Assembly: GCA_012931725.1 (NCBI GenBank)
Contig: CM022955.1
Location: forward strand, 16,263,654-16,327,653
From: Litsea cubeba
Taxonomy: Eukaryota > Streptophyta > Magnoliopsida > Laurales > Lauraceae
DNA length: 64,000 nt
Direction: 5' to 3'
Shown here piece after piece: positions 1 through 11,700 of the stretch; the stretch's first letter is position 1, and the number at the start of each line of letters is the position of its first letter. Under the pieces are notes generated by a model, which ran no database searches, had not been told where the DNA came from, and saw nothing but the letters and a program-made list of their open reading frames with translations. Made by a program: the position numbers and the translations under genes.

Positions 1-960
1 GCTGAGGAGAGGAGCTCCCATATATATATTATATCATGAGTGAAGGAGAATGATGCATATAGAGATAGAGAGAAATAGATACAAGGAACTTATAGTGGTT
101 CGATCTAGGACCGACATCCACTTCTTAAGAGCTTCCACTCTTGGTTCTTCTATGATGAGGTGATTCCACACCTCCAATCACATACACCTATTTTGATAAG
201 GAGCTTCAACCACACAGATTTAATCCCCCATTCTATTTTTATAGTGGTTAGATCACACAATTCTAATCCACTTTAAAATCAGTGAGATTTACAAATTTAA
301 ACAAGAACACTTGCCTCTTGACTTGGTCTTGAGAGTGTTTTTTAATGCTTGAATGGTGCTCCAGGCTTTGACTCCTTCCTTTGCTTCTTGGTGTAGATGA
401 TGCTCCAAGATGTGCTCAACCAAGAGGGCTATAGGAGTTTTAGTTCTAAGACAAAAAGTGTTTAAATTGAGGGCTCAAGGTTCCCTAGAAGTGTTTCCAC
501 AAAACACACTCTAATAGAGCTTTGACTGCTCTTAAGTATGACTAATTAAATCTTAAGTGTGTGTGGAATTGGATTATGGGAGCTCTTGGATGGTTCTACT
601 ATATGGGCTCAAGTATGGGAAAGAGGTCTAAAAAATCCAAGAGTTATAGCCATTGAAATGAGCTCAAGATATATATAGACAGCTCTACAACGGCTCTGCG
701 GTTAACTGCTAACCCCCAATGGTCAGAAAATGGCTAGTTCCAACGGTCACAATTTGGGCGTCGGTCACTTGGCGGTTAGCCGCTAGCTGACTGAACTCAG
801 ACAGTCAGTCAGCCTAAAAAATATGTTACTGAAAAAGGAATCGCGAGTTGACCGGTAGACCGGCGGCTAGCCGACCCTTTGCACTGATTTGAGCCAAAGA
901 CATTTGCTCAAAAATCCGGTTTAAGCCCTATTGAATTTACCAATTAATCTATGGGTCTAA
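1..960. repeat. Possible LTR-derived sequence (unclassified)
   Basis: No coding potential was recognised. A segment near 90-150 (a 'gtggttcg' block followed by 'gacatccacttctta') resembles in layout the transcribed part of the Copia LTRs at 44.3 kb and 62.1 kb, which carry 'gtggttcacc' or 'gtggaaaccc' blocks at a similar place. GGTTAGCCGCTAGC- and GACCGG-type short inverted motifs sit at about 770-880. The left end is cut by the window, so LTR ends and a target duplication cannot be tested. The assignment is inference. Confidence 0.3.
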
Positions 961-1214
961 GGGTCATTTCTTGGTTGGTTTGGGGTCCCATTTACCGGAA
1001 TAAGTTGACACACATAAGGAGTTCTTCTTTGATGATTTCGGGCCTTCCAAGACTGTGATCTTTGCCTTCGAACTTGATCTTCCTTTAGAGACACTAAGAG
1101 GCAAGGTCTCGGACTCATTTGACATGGAATTGACAATACAAGGGTGGGCATATATGACTATGGGCCAAACAACGTCAACCTCTTATTTCTTCTAAATCAC
1201 CTCTGTTAATCAAG

Positions 1215-1215
1215 A

Positions 1216-1247
<32 letters not shown>
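1215..1247. repeat. (CT)n microsatellite
   Basis: An uninterrupted CT dinucleotide run with one A interruption near its end. Confidence 0.9.
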
Positions 1248-1387
1248 GGTAATGGTAAATTTAGATCAAAGATTTAAAGCAGTACAAAATAAAGATAAAA
1301 GCACAAAAAAAAAAGAAGCAAAGGTATAAGAGCTAAATACCAACACATAAAAAGACAAATTACAAAGGAGCAAAAATGGGAGCATCT

Positions 1388-1956
1388 CTATCTACCCCCC
1401 AACTTTGCCAAAGCATCCGCGATGCCATTTGCGGACCGATACACATGATGAAACCCAACATTCATAGATGAAGATAAGTTCTTGATTTCATTGAAAAGTA
1501 ATTGAAATCTCCAAGGACCTTATCTAAAGAAGATATCCACGATATTGCATTTGAAGAATCGCTTTCCACCAATATATTTTAATAACCGTGAGATGCACAT
1601 ATCCTTGGGGCTTTCAAAATGGCCAACACTTCCGCCTCATTGGAATCTTTAATGCATAAATGTTTTGAGAACATATACAACACTTTTCCCTTATAGTTTC
1701 TTAAGACGCCACCAATACCTTCAAGGCTTGCTGCACTATCCACATTCCACATTTCATTCATGAACATTTTGAGAAGGGGGAGACCAAGCGACTTTAGGTT
1801 TCTTCTTAGCACGACTACACCCCAAACAAGCTTCCCAATTGCTCGCATTTTCATAATAAACTGAGCCAAATCTTCATGGAAGTATTTGGGATTTTGAATC
1901 TTGGGAGTTGAATCAGAACGAAGCCATTTCATATAAACCTGGATCTGACCCGTCAT
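1388..1956 (-). mobile_element. LINE remnant: RNase H-like 3' end
   Basis: On the minus strand the reading begins before a WNVDSAAS segment, followed by GIGGVLRN, a KDSNEAEVLAIL segment, then VESDSSNAISW, NVGFHHVYRSANGIADALAK and a stop at 1388-1390. This order is the plant-type RNase H domain at the C-terminus of non-LTR (L1-type) retrotransposons, which is also found in domesticated RNase H proteins. The frame has a TAA at 1579-1581 and a frameshift near 1520, so the copy is dead. Nothing of the reverse transcriptase is visible upstream (higher coordinates), consistent with a truncated or decayed insertion. Confidence 0.7.
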
Positions 1957-2694
1957 TTTTGGAGTTGGGGTTAGATCATCGTTTTGTGGCTATACAGTGG
2001 GCCACCTTTCAAGGAAGCTAACTGTTGGATCAAATCCTCCTCCTGTAAACGGGGTTGGCCAAGAATAGCATTCTTAGTGATTGGATTGAAGCAGGATGAG
2101 GGGTGGGCCCACCGCATGATTAATTCTTTACCATATGCTATTTTAAGGGCCTCTTTGTTTTTCTTCGTGTAATTGAATACATAGAAGGTAAGATTTCAAA
2201 ATCTAATGCAGTTAAAATTGAAGAAACAAGACCGAATCTCCAAAGATGTCACCATCACCACCATCATCATATATCATCAGAATTTATAGTTTGAGTGTGA
2301 TATAAGTTTTACACCATTTGTCAACATGATGCATCCCTCCACCGTTTTTCCAGGCTTGGGACCATATCAAACAAAAGTGAATTTTCAAAAATGTCGATGG
2401 AGTTATTTCCCTTTAATGGAAGATGAATACCCCGTACTATAACCCTACTAATTGAAATCTTAGGAAAATGAGGGTTGCATCTATATCTCCATCTTGCATC
2501 TTTCATCTCTCACCTCATATTTTTCACCCCACATATTTAACAACTTCATGGTTGAGCTCATTTAACCATGAATTTCTATGTATTATATTCAATGACAGGC
2601 CATAATGTCGTTCACACGTAAAAGAATTACATTTCATGTATGTGATTGTTATTATTTAATATTTGATTTCCGTTATTGTTATTTATTTTTTCAG
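1957..2694. other. Presumed 5' flank or intron 1 of the subtilase
   Basis: This stretch lies directly before subtilase exon 2. It should hold intron 1, and possibly exon 1 with the signal peptide. I looked for an ATG followed by a hydrophobic core that splices in phase 0 to exon 2 and found no convincing candidate. The last 10 bases before exon 2 form a T-rich acceptor ending TTTTCAG. No transposon was recognised. Confidence 0.4.
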
Positions 2695-2786
2695 TTATAT
2701 ATCGTGTACTTGGGAGAGCGACAGCATGACAATCCAGAGCTTACTACAGCTTCGCATAAAGAGATGCTTTCTTCGTTACTTGGGAG
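2695..2786 (+). CDS. Subtilase exon 2: start of propeptide (I9) domain
   Basis: Acceptor TTTTTTCAG, then codons for LYIVYLGERQHDNPE onward to MLSSLLG, ending AG at donor GGTAAAT. It ends in phase 2; the split codon is completed by C from exon 3, giving Ser. The preceding reading frame is open upstream through the intron but has no homology. Confidence 0.85.
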
Positions 2787-5700
2787 GTAAATTTAAACTA
2801 TATCATAATTAAGCTTGCAATCTCTAAATTTATTTGTAATGCAGATTCATGTAATGATCATGCACTTTAGTTCAATCCCTTAAACTCTGAGGGTGGAGAT
2901 AAAAGCCTGCTCTTGAGCTAAAAAGTTTCTCGGCCTTTGTCATATGCTTTGCTATGCATCGTAGAATATTCAAGATGAGAATTGTTTTTGCATGTTTCTG
3001 AAAGTGCAGTGCACCCTCTTTTCCACATCATATATAGATCCAATTGGATCACTTGTGAGTCCCATTTGTCCATTGATTGGTGGGGCCCACAATGAGGTAC
3101 AACGAGGGGTTCACTGGCGCACAATATATATAAGAGCTGCACAGGATCAGCCATATATCTATATATATATATATATATATATTTATACAAAAATTTTTAA
3201 GTGCACACCTTTTCCTTGGCTCTTACTATGCACATTTCTTAGTGGGGGCTTACCTGATCAGGTTAAGGATGTTTTATAAGTAAAATCCATGCAATTAGAA
3301 AAGTTTCATAACTATAGTAGATTAGTTTCATAATTTTCTAATTTCCCCAATTTAAATAAGAGAAGGTTCACTTTAGTAGCTAGAAGGAAAATATTTTTTT
3401 TTTGAAAGATTTTTTTTCCCATGTCTTCATTTTTGGATAAATTTAAATACTACAGCAAGGAAGCAGCTCTACAGTCCATTTTGTACAATTACAAGCATGG
3501 ATTCTCAGGATTCGCAGCCACCCTCACTGAACCACAAGCAAAGCGTCTAGCTGGTATGATGATAATTTTCTTTTGAAAAATAGAATCAAATATAAGACTG
3601 ATCTCTTTTTCTTCAGAAGATTAGAAACTCTTTTTAAATTGTTGCCATATAGTTTAGCCGTACATACTGGTTCACAGACCCAAATTACTACTACTGGTGG
3701 TGGTGGTAGTAGTAGCAGTTTGAGTTTTTTTTTTTTTTTTTTCTTTTAATGCACAAAGTGCTAGACAAAATCTTGTTCAAATGATTGTGTTATCCGAATT
3801 ACCATTTTCTTTTGTTAAAAATGATTTTTTTGAAGAATGGGTCCAGCAATACTGTCAACCACAATTTCACAGTATTTCAAGAAATATAGTCAGGAATGAT
3901 GCTATTAGACTCTGGGAGGAAGAGAAAATAAATATAAAAAATTACCTTACAGAAATCCCTGGTAGAATAGCCATAACCACAGATATGTGGACTTTTAAAG
4001 GGGGTGATAGTTTTCTTTGCATTACTACACATAACATAGATGCAAAATGGATTATTAATAAACGTATAATTAGTTTTAGCTGATTTGAATGGCCACACAA
4101 TGGCACTAGAATAAGAATATTTATTTTGGAAAAACTAGATGAATATAATATTAAGGAAAAACTCTTATCTGTAACTTTAGATAATGCCAGTAATAATATA
4201 ATGACTATTGAATTAATGAGAATGTAGATGCCACTCGCAACTTTGATAGATAGCTCTATCTTTCAAAATAGATGTGTATGTCACATCTTAAATCTCATCG
4301 CAAAAGTTGGTTTAAAGCATATTGTAAGTTACACAGATGCTATTAAAGACATTACTAGATTTATTTCTCCTCCGCACGGAGAAGACAATTATATGCCCAA
4401 ATATATATGAGGCAAGGCGTATAAGCTTTTAAAATGCCTAAAGAGGTAGAACATAGATGGAATTCTATGTATGATTTGTTAAACAAGGCACTTGACCGGA
4501 AAATTATTTTGAATGAATTTTGTGCTTTTCATGCACAAGAATTGATGATTAGTGATGGACATTGGGAGTTATGTGCCCATATAAGAGATTTATATAGTAT
4601 GCCTTCTTATTGAACTTAAAGATCTTATCACAAAAATATTAACATTGTGGTATTCTTTTGAATTTGTGTAGATTTCTATTTTTAGCTTGGTTTTTATGGT
4701 TTTTTTTTTTTGTTTTTTTTCATTCTATTTCTAGAGAAATTCTATTGTGCAATATCTCAAGTAAACTAAAATCTTGAACGCCTCTTGAAACTATTTCGAT
4801 ATATGATAAAATCTTGAGACAGTTTTCTTAATATGATCTTGGCTATATAAGCTATATCACACATTAAAACCTATAGCATCAAGGTTAATGAAAAAAAAGA
4901 AAGAAAAGAAACTGAGGTGATTGAAGTGATGTTTAGCCAACCCCTAATCTAGCTTATGCCCTTCCCATTTTCCTAGACATGTGATTGACATACATCTAAT
5001 TGGGCCTTATGTAAATTGAGGCATGTTTTTAAAGTTAAAACAGGGTTTCTTTAAGAGAGGTATGACATTTTCAAGTCATTTTCTGATGAAAGTGGATAGG
5101 TTGGAGATGGGTAAAGGGTGAAATATAATATAGAAAGGAGTATCACCTAGGGATTGCAAAATCTGACCCAACCAGCTTATTCGCCTCATGCCCAGCCGGC
5201 ACATGACTCACATAACCCTATCCGCAATATATATGGGTTGGTCATGGGTTAGGAAAGCTTGACCGATAGGGTCGGGTTAGGGTCTACCTACACCTTGTGT
5301 TATTTTTTTCTAATTTACTAATCCTCCATGAAACTTCTCACTACTTTGTCTCCTTATACTCTTTCTCGATTTTCCAAATCTTTGTAGCACTCCTTACAAG
5401 GCAAAGTCCTGAGTGCCTGCCTTGGCATTGCATATACAAATCTCATTAGATACTGCGCAATTTTTTCTAGCATCTTCCTCATCTTCTCCTCCAACAAACC
5501 CTTCTTCACAGCCTCTCTATCAATGAAAACTGATTAAGAGTTCTCTCCTATCTTTCTCGCCTTGTCCTCCACCAAACCTTTCATGACATCCCTACCGTTG
5601 CTGATATTAATTAAGACTTTGGTCAAGGGACCCAGGAAATTCTCCTTGGAGAGGCCAATAAGTAATAAAAAAAGCGAAAAACTTGGAGTAGTCATATGTA

Positions 5701-8700
5701 AAAATACATAGAGTTTTCAAAATATTAAAGGGGTTTGCTCAAATGTGGAGGGGGTGGGGTGGGGTTTGGAATGGCCACCCCGGTCCACCCCTGGCTCCAC
5801 CAATAACTCCAGTTCGCCTAATAGATGCTACAGGTACTACATATAAGGACTATGCTTTTAGAAGAAAATAAGGATCAAACCATGCGACAAATCTTCATTG
5901 AGTTAGGATGGAGAAGAGGGAGATGATATGGGTCATGCGGATCGGGTCAAGTTGACCCGCATCGGGTAAGTGTTAAAGTTATTTGACTCGTTCTCAAAAC
6001 AGTTGAATAAGGGTTGGACTTCAACCTAGACACCCTAGATTAATCAAAACTATTTTTATTCGATCCATCAGATGAATGCGGAAGCAAATGAGGCAACAAC
6101 TGAACATAAAGCAGATAATAGCAGGGTGTGAGTTTAAACTAATCTCAAAGTGCAAAGTATAAGTGTATACATATCATCAATGAATACTCCCATATCTCAC
6201 TACAAATGACACTCAAAGCCCCAAAACCAGTAATCCCTCAAGCCCCCGGTATAGGCACTCTATCCTCCAGGTCCGCTGGTCCCCACCAGTACTCATCGAC
6301 TAGTGGCACCTCGAGGAGCTCGTCACCCTCGAGAATGGGTCGGTATCAATACCCAATCACCAAATTTGATGGGTTAGATCCAAAGGATCGGATTTGGCAA
6401 ACACAGTATACAAGTAACATAAGATGTATGCATCAAAGAAAATAGAGACAATAATAAAATTAAATGAGTGACAAAGGTACAATAATAGGCAATTGTGCAA
6501 AATACATTAATAAGGATCAATAGAAAAGTAAAGCAAGCTAAATGACCATCTAAGAAATATGACACATTCACATGAGCTAGACACCGCAAGATATTATGTC
6601 GCAGCCTTCCCATACTGATTACCCGCTACGGTAGGGAATAATAGTGCAATGCAAGGGATAATAAGCCCCGCCGATATCATACATCTCTATAATAGGCGTA
6701 TTTGCATTACTGGAGTTTGCCGGCCGCAAATACATATATACTACTGGAGTCTGTTGGCTGTCTAATCATAGCTCATCATGATGACCCATCTCTAATAATC
6801 AACTCCTACCAAGGATGATCAGTCCATGGCTAAGCTTACAACAACTGAGTGAATGTCCTACGCTGATTCAAGGGAACCAAGTGAAAGTCAGTGTCTGGCA
6901 AGGCTATCCTTGTGTGAGCAAGGTCATCTCATATCCATATAAGGTCTGATATCCATGTTCAGCCCATATACACAATCCATAGTCCATATCCATAATCAAA
7001 TCCACGGCCATGATCCAACAATGTTCTGGTCATTGTCCAATTCCATTGCATTCCATAACCAACATTGTTTGTTTCTTTACGCATCCATAAATGGGTCCCT
7101 AACTCAATAGCACAACCATATACTCCAAGGTAATCTCATTCACCCATTCCTTAGGCCATATGACTGCCTAGCCACAGACACGGGTCAAGTGATCTCCATT
7201 CACAATTTGGGTCACCACTAGGACATCTAAGGTTCAGGTCCTCCAATTTCCATTTATTAATCAGGTTTAGGCAATTTATAATAACAAGAATGAACATCAA
7301 TAAAGGAATATCCATCATCTCTAACCACTGTGCCAATCATGGAAGGAAATAACAATAGTCCATCCTAGGTCAATGCCCCCTTGGTCCCTTATCAGCTAAT
7401 TCATTCCCTAACTAAAGTTTCAAATGCCAAGAGATATGGATTTGGTGCTATGAAGTTGTGGGCATCTTCGATAACGTTTAAGGATCAAATTAGAATCAAA
7501 GTCAATGCCTTAGACCTTACTTTGGTGGCCTCATGGGTCAAGGTTAAGCCCAACCCTTGACTCATATTTGACACATGCATCACTTGAGGTCCACATAGAA
7601 GGTCAATGGGCCTCACATAACATCAATCTCAAAGAAAATCAAATTTGGAATTTCACTGACTGTAGTGTGGCCGGTCGACCTGCCACATTGAGATTTCTAG
7701 AACTTGGTTTGCAGTCTTGAAGATTGTCATGTAGTGTACCCAGTCGACCGGTGGCCAGCTGGGTTGAGCGGCTAAACTGTGTTCTGTAACAGACGGGCTA
7801 CAAGCTGAGCCTCAATTATTTGAGTTCTGCAATGTGCCTGGTCGACCAGGTACACGTAAAACTAGGTTTTTCATTTTTTTAAAACTTTCTTCCATTCGTA
7901 AATTCTCATCCAATTTTCCATCCAATTCGACTCCAAACATCACAAATCCATTACTGGACCTCAATCCCCATCCTTCCATCATCAATTGGGCCATGGATCT
8001 TTCAAATGGGAGGTCCAATCCATCAATGGCCAAAAATCCATAAAATAAGGCTTAAAGGAGAGATCTAAGCAATCAACACACGTATAGAGATAGAATTACA
8101 AAATTCAAGGAAAAAGACATGCATTCTATGCTAAATGAGTATATTGCACTTGCCTTTAATTCAAAGCAAAGGGTCTTGTCTTGATTTTCTAGACCCAACC
8201 TCTAAATCTCCAAATTCAAGCTCTAATGGCTTCCATTGATCCTCAAAATAGTAAGCCAAACCTTAGATCTACAGAGATCTAGGCTACCTACACCCAATTC
8301 CCATAGAGAAACGATTTAGGAGATGAAATTCTAGAGAGAGAAAGGAAAGTTCAAGGAAATTGGTTATGGGAGATGACTTACCTTGTTGTGTAGAGAAATG
8401 AGAGATCTAAAAGATGAGAGAGAAGTCCTTGATGATATATAGAGAGTTGTAGCATGTAGAGAATCCTTATTCCTTTTCTTGTAGATATAGAGGGAGAAAT
8501 GGAGGTAATTCTTAGAGGAAAATGGAAGAGAAGAGAGAGAAGAAAAGAGAAATGGGAGGGAAATGGGAGAGGATAGGGATTGTTTGGAGGCATGGATTTA
8601 TATTTATAGACTTTGGTTGAAAGTGTAATGACCACAGTGTTAAGGTGTTCAGAGGGAGATTCAGATCATATGAAAGAGAAGTATTTTCCACACAATTGTT

Positions 8701-11700
8701 ATTCATTGAAGAGATCGACTATAGTATGTATACACTTAGCTTGCCATATGAATGGCTACAGTCAGGGCCTAATTAAGGCCATTACAAATGTAATGAAATC
8801 AATCTAGCTACATAAGGAAAATATAATCTAGCTAAGAAAGGAAAAGTTATTATACAGTATTGACCCAATCTAACAAAATCCCACACGTGAGATACTTATG
8901 TTCGTGGGCCAAGTTTGGGCTGGTCCTTATCCGTTCTACACTACCCCTCAAATTGATGCTGGGTATGACCGAGCAACAATTTGGAAACAAGAAAATCATG
9001 ACGATCCCGAGGAAGTGCCTTAGTAAAAATATCAGCCAACTGATCATGAGAGGAGACATATGGCAGGTGGATGGTGTCTGAAACTACATGTTGACGGATA
9101 AAGTGAAAATCAATCTCGATGTGTTTGGTGCGTTCATGGTACACCGTATTTTTAGCAATCCGGATGGCACTCGTGTTGTCAGCATAGAGTGGAGTAGGGA
9201 TGTTGAGAAAGACCCCAAATTCACGAAGTAACCGACGAAGCCAAACAATTTCACTGCTAGCTGATGACATAGAACGATATTCGGCCTCGGCTGAAGATTT
9301 GGATACTGTAGGTTGCTTTTTGCATTTCCATGAAATGAGGGACTTTCCAAGAAACATACACCATCCTGTAGTGGATCGACGAGTATCAGGGCAACCTGCC
9401 TAGTCTGCGTCTGCATATGCTTGGAGCTGTAAGGATGCCATAGAAGGGTAAAACAACCCACGATCACGAGTGCCTTTAAGATATCGTAGAATACGATAGA
9501 CTGCAACAAGATGTGGTTTGTGTGGATTGCTGACGAATTGACTGACGGTCTGCACTGCATGAGAGATATCGGGCCGAGTCATAGTCAGATAAAGGAGACT
9601 CCCCACTAAACGTCGAAAAACTTTCGGGTCCTCAAGCGGACATCCATCATCCTTGCTGATTTTAACATTGAGCTCAAGAGGTGTATCAAATGTTTTTGCA
9701 TCACTGAGACGAGCTGACTTGATTAAATCATCTGCATACTTGGTTTGGTTAACACGAATACCTTCCTTGCTCCTTGAGATTTCCAATCCAAGAAAATATG
9801 TCAAGGATCCAAGATCTTTCATTCGAAATGCATGCATAAGATGAATCTTGAGATCTGCAATGCCGACAGTATCGTTGCCACTGATTATCATATCATCAAC
9901 ATATATTAATAGAATTGTACAACCACGTGTTGTACGACGAATGAAGAGAGAGCTGTCACTTGGACTTTGATGAAAATTTGCTTGCAAAATGGATGTGCGA
10001 AATTTGTCAAACCATGCGCGAGGAGCCTGTTTAAGGCCATATAACGACCTTTTCAATTTGCAGACATGTTTTGTTGGACAAGCATACCTAGGCGGTGGGC
10101 GCATGTAAACAGTCTCCCGAAGATCACCGTGAAGAAACACATTCTTCACATCCATCTGCCAGAGATGCCAATTTCGAGCAGCGGCAACACTCAGCAGGCA
10201 ACGAACTGTGGTCATTTTTGCAACTAGTGCGAAGGTCTCTTCATAATCAATGCCGTTTTCTTGTTTAAAACCTTGAGCAACCAATCTAGCCTTGTATCTA
10301 TCAAGACTCCCATTGGATTTGATTTTAATGGAATAAACCCATTTACTTCTGATAATAGAAGCATGTGCAGGAAGTGGAACCAAATCCCAAGTAGAATTAG
10401 CTTCAAGAGCGAGCAGTTCTTCTGTCATCGCATCTTGCCAACATGGTAATTTTGAGGCCTGTGAATAGGAGGTGGGAATGGAAATAGGATCTAAAGGAGT
10501 GAACAACACAGAAAAACCATATCTGTCAGGTGGAACTGAAATACGACTTGATCGTCGTAATGGAAAAGGATCTGGAGGGTCATTACCTGAAGGGGTTGGA
10601 GCCGGCAAGAGAAGTTGATCAGGAGCAGGTGCAGCAGGAGGCATATGCTTTGGATGGCGGACATAGACTTGAGTGATGGGTGGAGTAGTTCTAGATGCTG
10701 GAAATTGAGGGAGATATGAGACTTGAAGAGGATAATTTTTGGGACGAATGGAGTAGAAAGGAACATGTTCTAAAAAGACAACATTCCGTGAAATACGGAG
10801 TCGACTATCTTTCGGATCATAACAAAGAAATCCTTCGTGTTCATCACTGTACCCAAGAAATAAACATTTAACAGCCTGAGGTGATAATTTTGTACGCTCA
10901 CTACACCATTTCAGGACATACCTAACGGTTTAAAACCGTTACTAAAAAAATTTGTAACGGTTTTTCTGGGTCACAGTTTGGGCGTTTCTAATTTGTTACA
11001 AACATTCCTAACGGTTATAAACCGTTACAAACACATTAATTGTAACGCTTTATTTCCGTTACTGAAATTAGTTCGTAACGGTTTTAATACTCATTTGTGT
11101 TAAGAATTTTAAATAAAAAAGTAACAGTTTTTCAAGTTTTGTAACGGTATTTTACACTTAAATTTTTGTAACGGTTTTGTAAAATTTGTAACGGTTTTTC
11201 GTGTCGAAATTGTGTTACTGATTCATAAACATTCCTAACGGTTGGGAAATCTTTTGTAACGTTTTTTAAGTGTTCCTATTTGCACAAATTAGTAACGGTT
11301 TATAAACGTTACAAAACTGTTTCATAAGTAAAAAAAAATTATCCAAAAACCACCCCTGAATACTGAACCTGCTGCATATATAAAAATGCCCTTTTACATG
11401 GTTCAAACATTAACAAGAAATCTCACACTTACATCCAATCAAATAATTTAAAAGCCTATAATTTCAAATAATGATAAGAAAGAAGTTATTATTCTCTTAG
11501 TTAATGCTAAGCTAAGTAATTATAATCCCAGTCTTTCCACCAACCCGGGCTCTATCACAACCCAACAACACTTTTAGAGAACCTAAAACCCAACAACACT
11601 TTAGAGAACCTGAAGCCCTATGCATAAGATACAGGTAACTCATCTACACAAGTAACACAACTAAACATGCATACAGCTCTAAAATTCCAAGCAAACACAA

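Noticed and set aside
2116..2172. Candidate signal peptide (MINSLPYAILRASLFFFV) for subtilase exon 1
   Set aside because: Hydrophobic but ends at a stop, with no good donor to join exon 2 in phase 0.
1984..2172. 62-codon + strand ORF
   Set aside because: No homology and lies in presumed intron or flank.
9084..9560. 158-codon minus-strand ORF overlapping RNase H of Copia-A
   Set aside because: Shadow in another frame of the real RNase H coding sequence.
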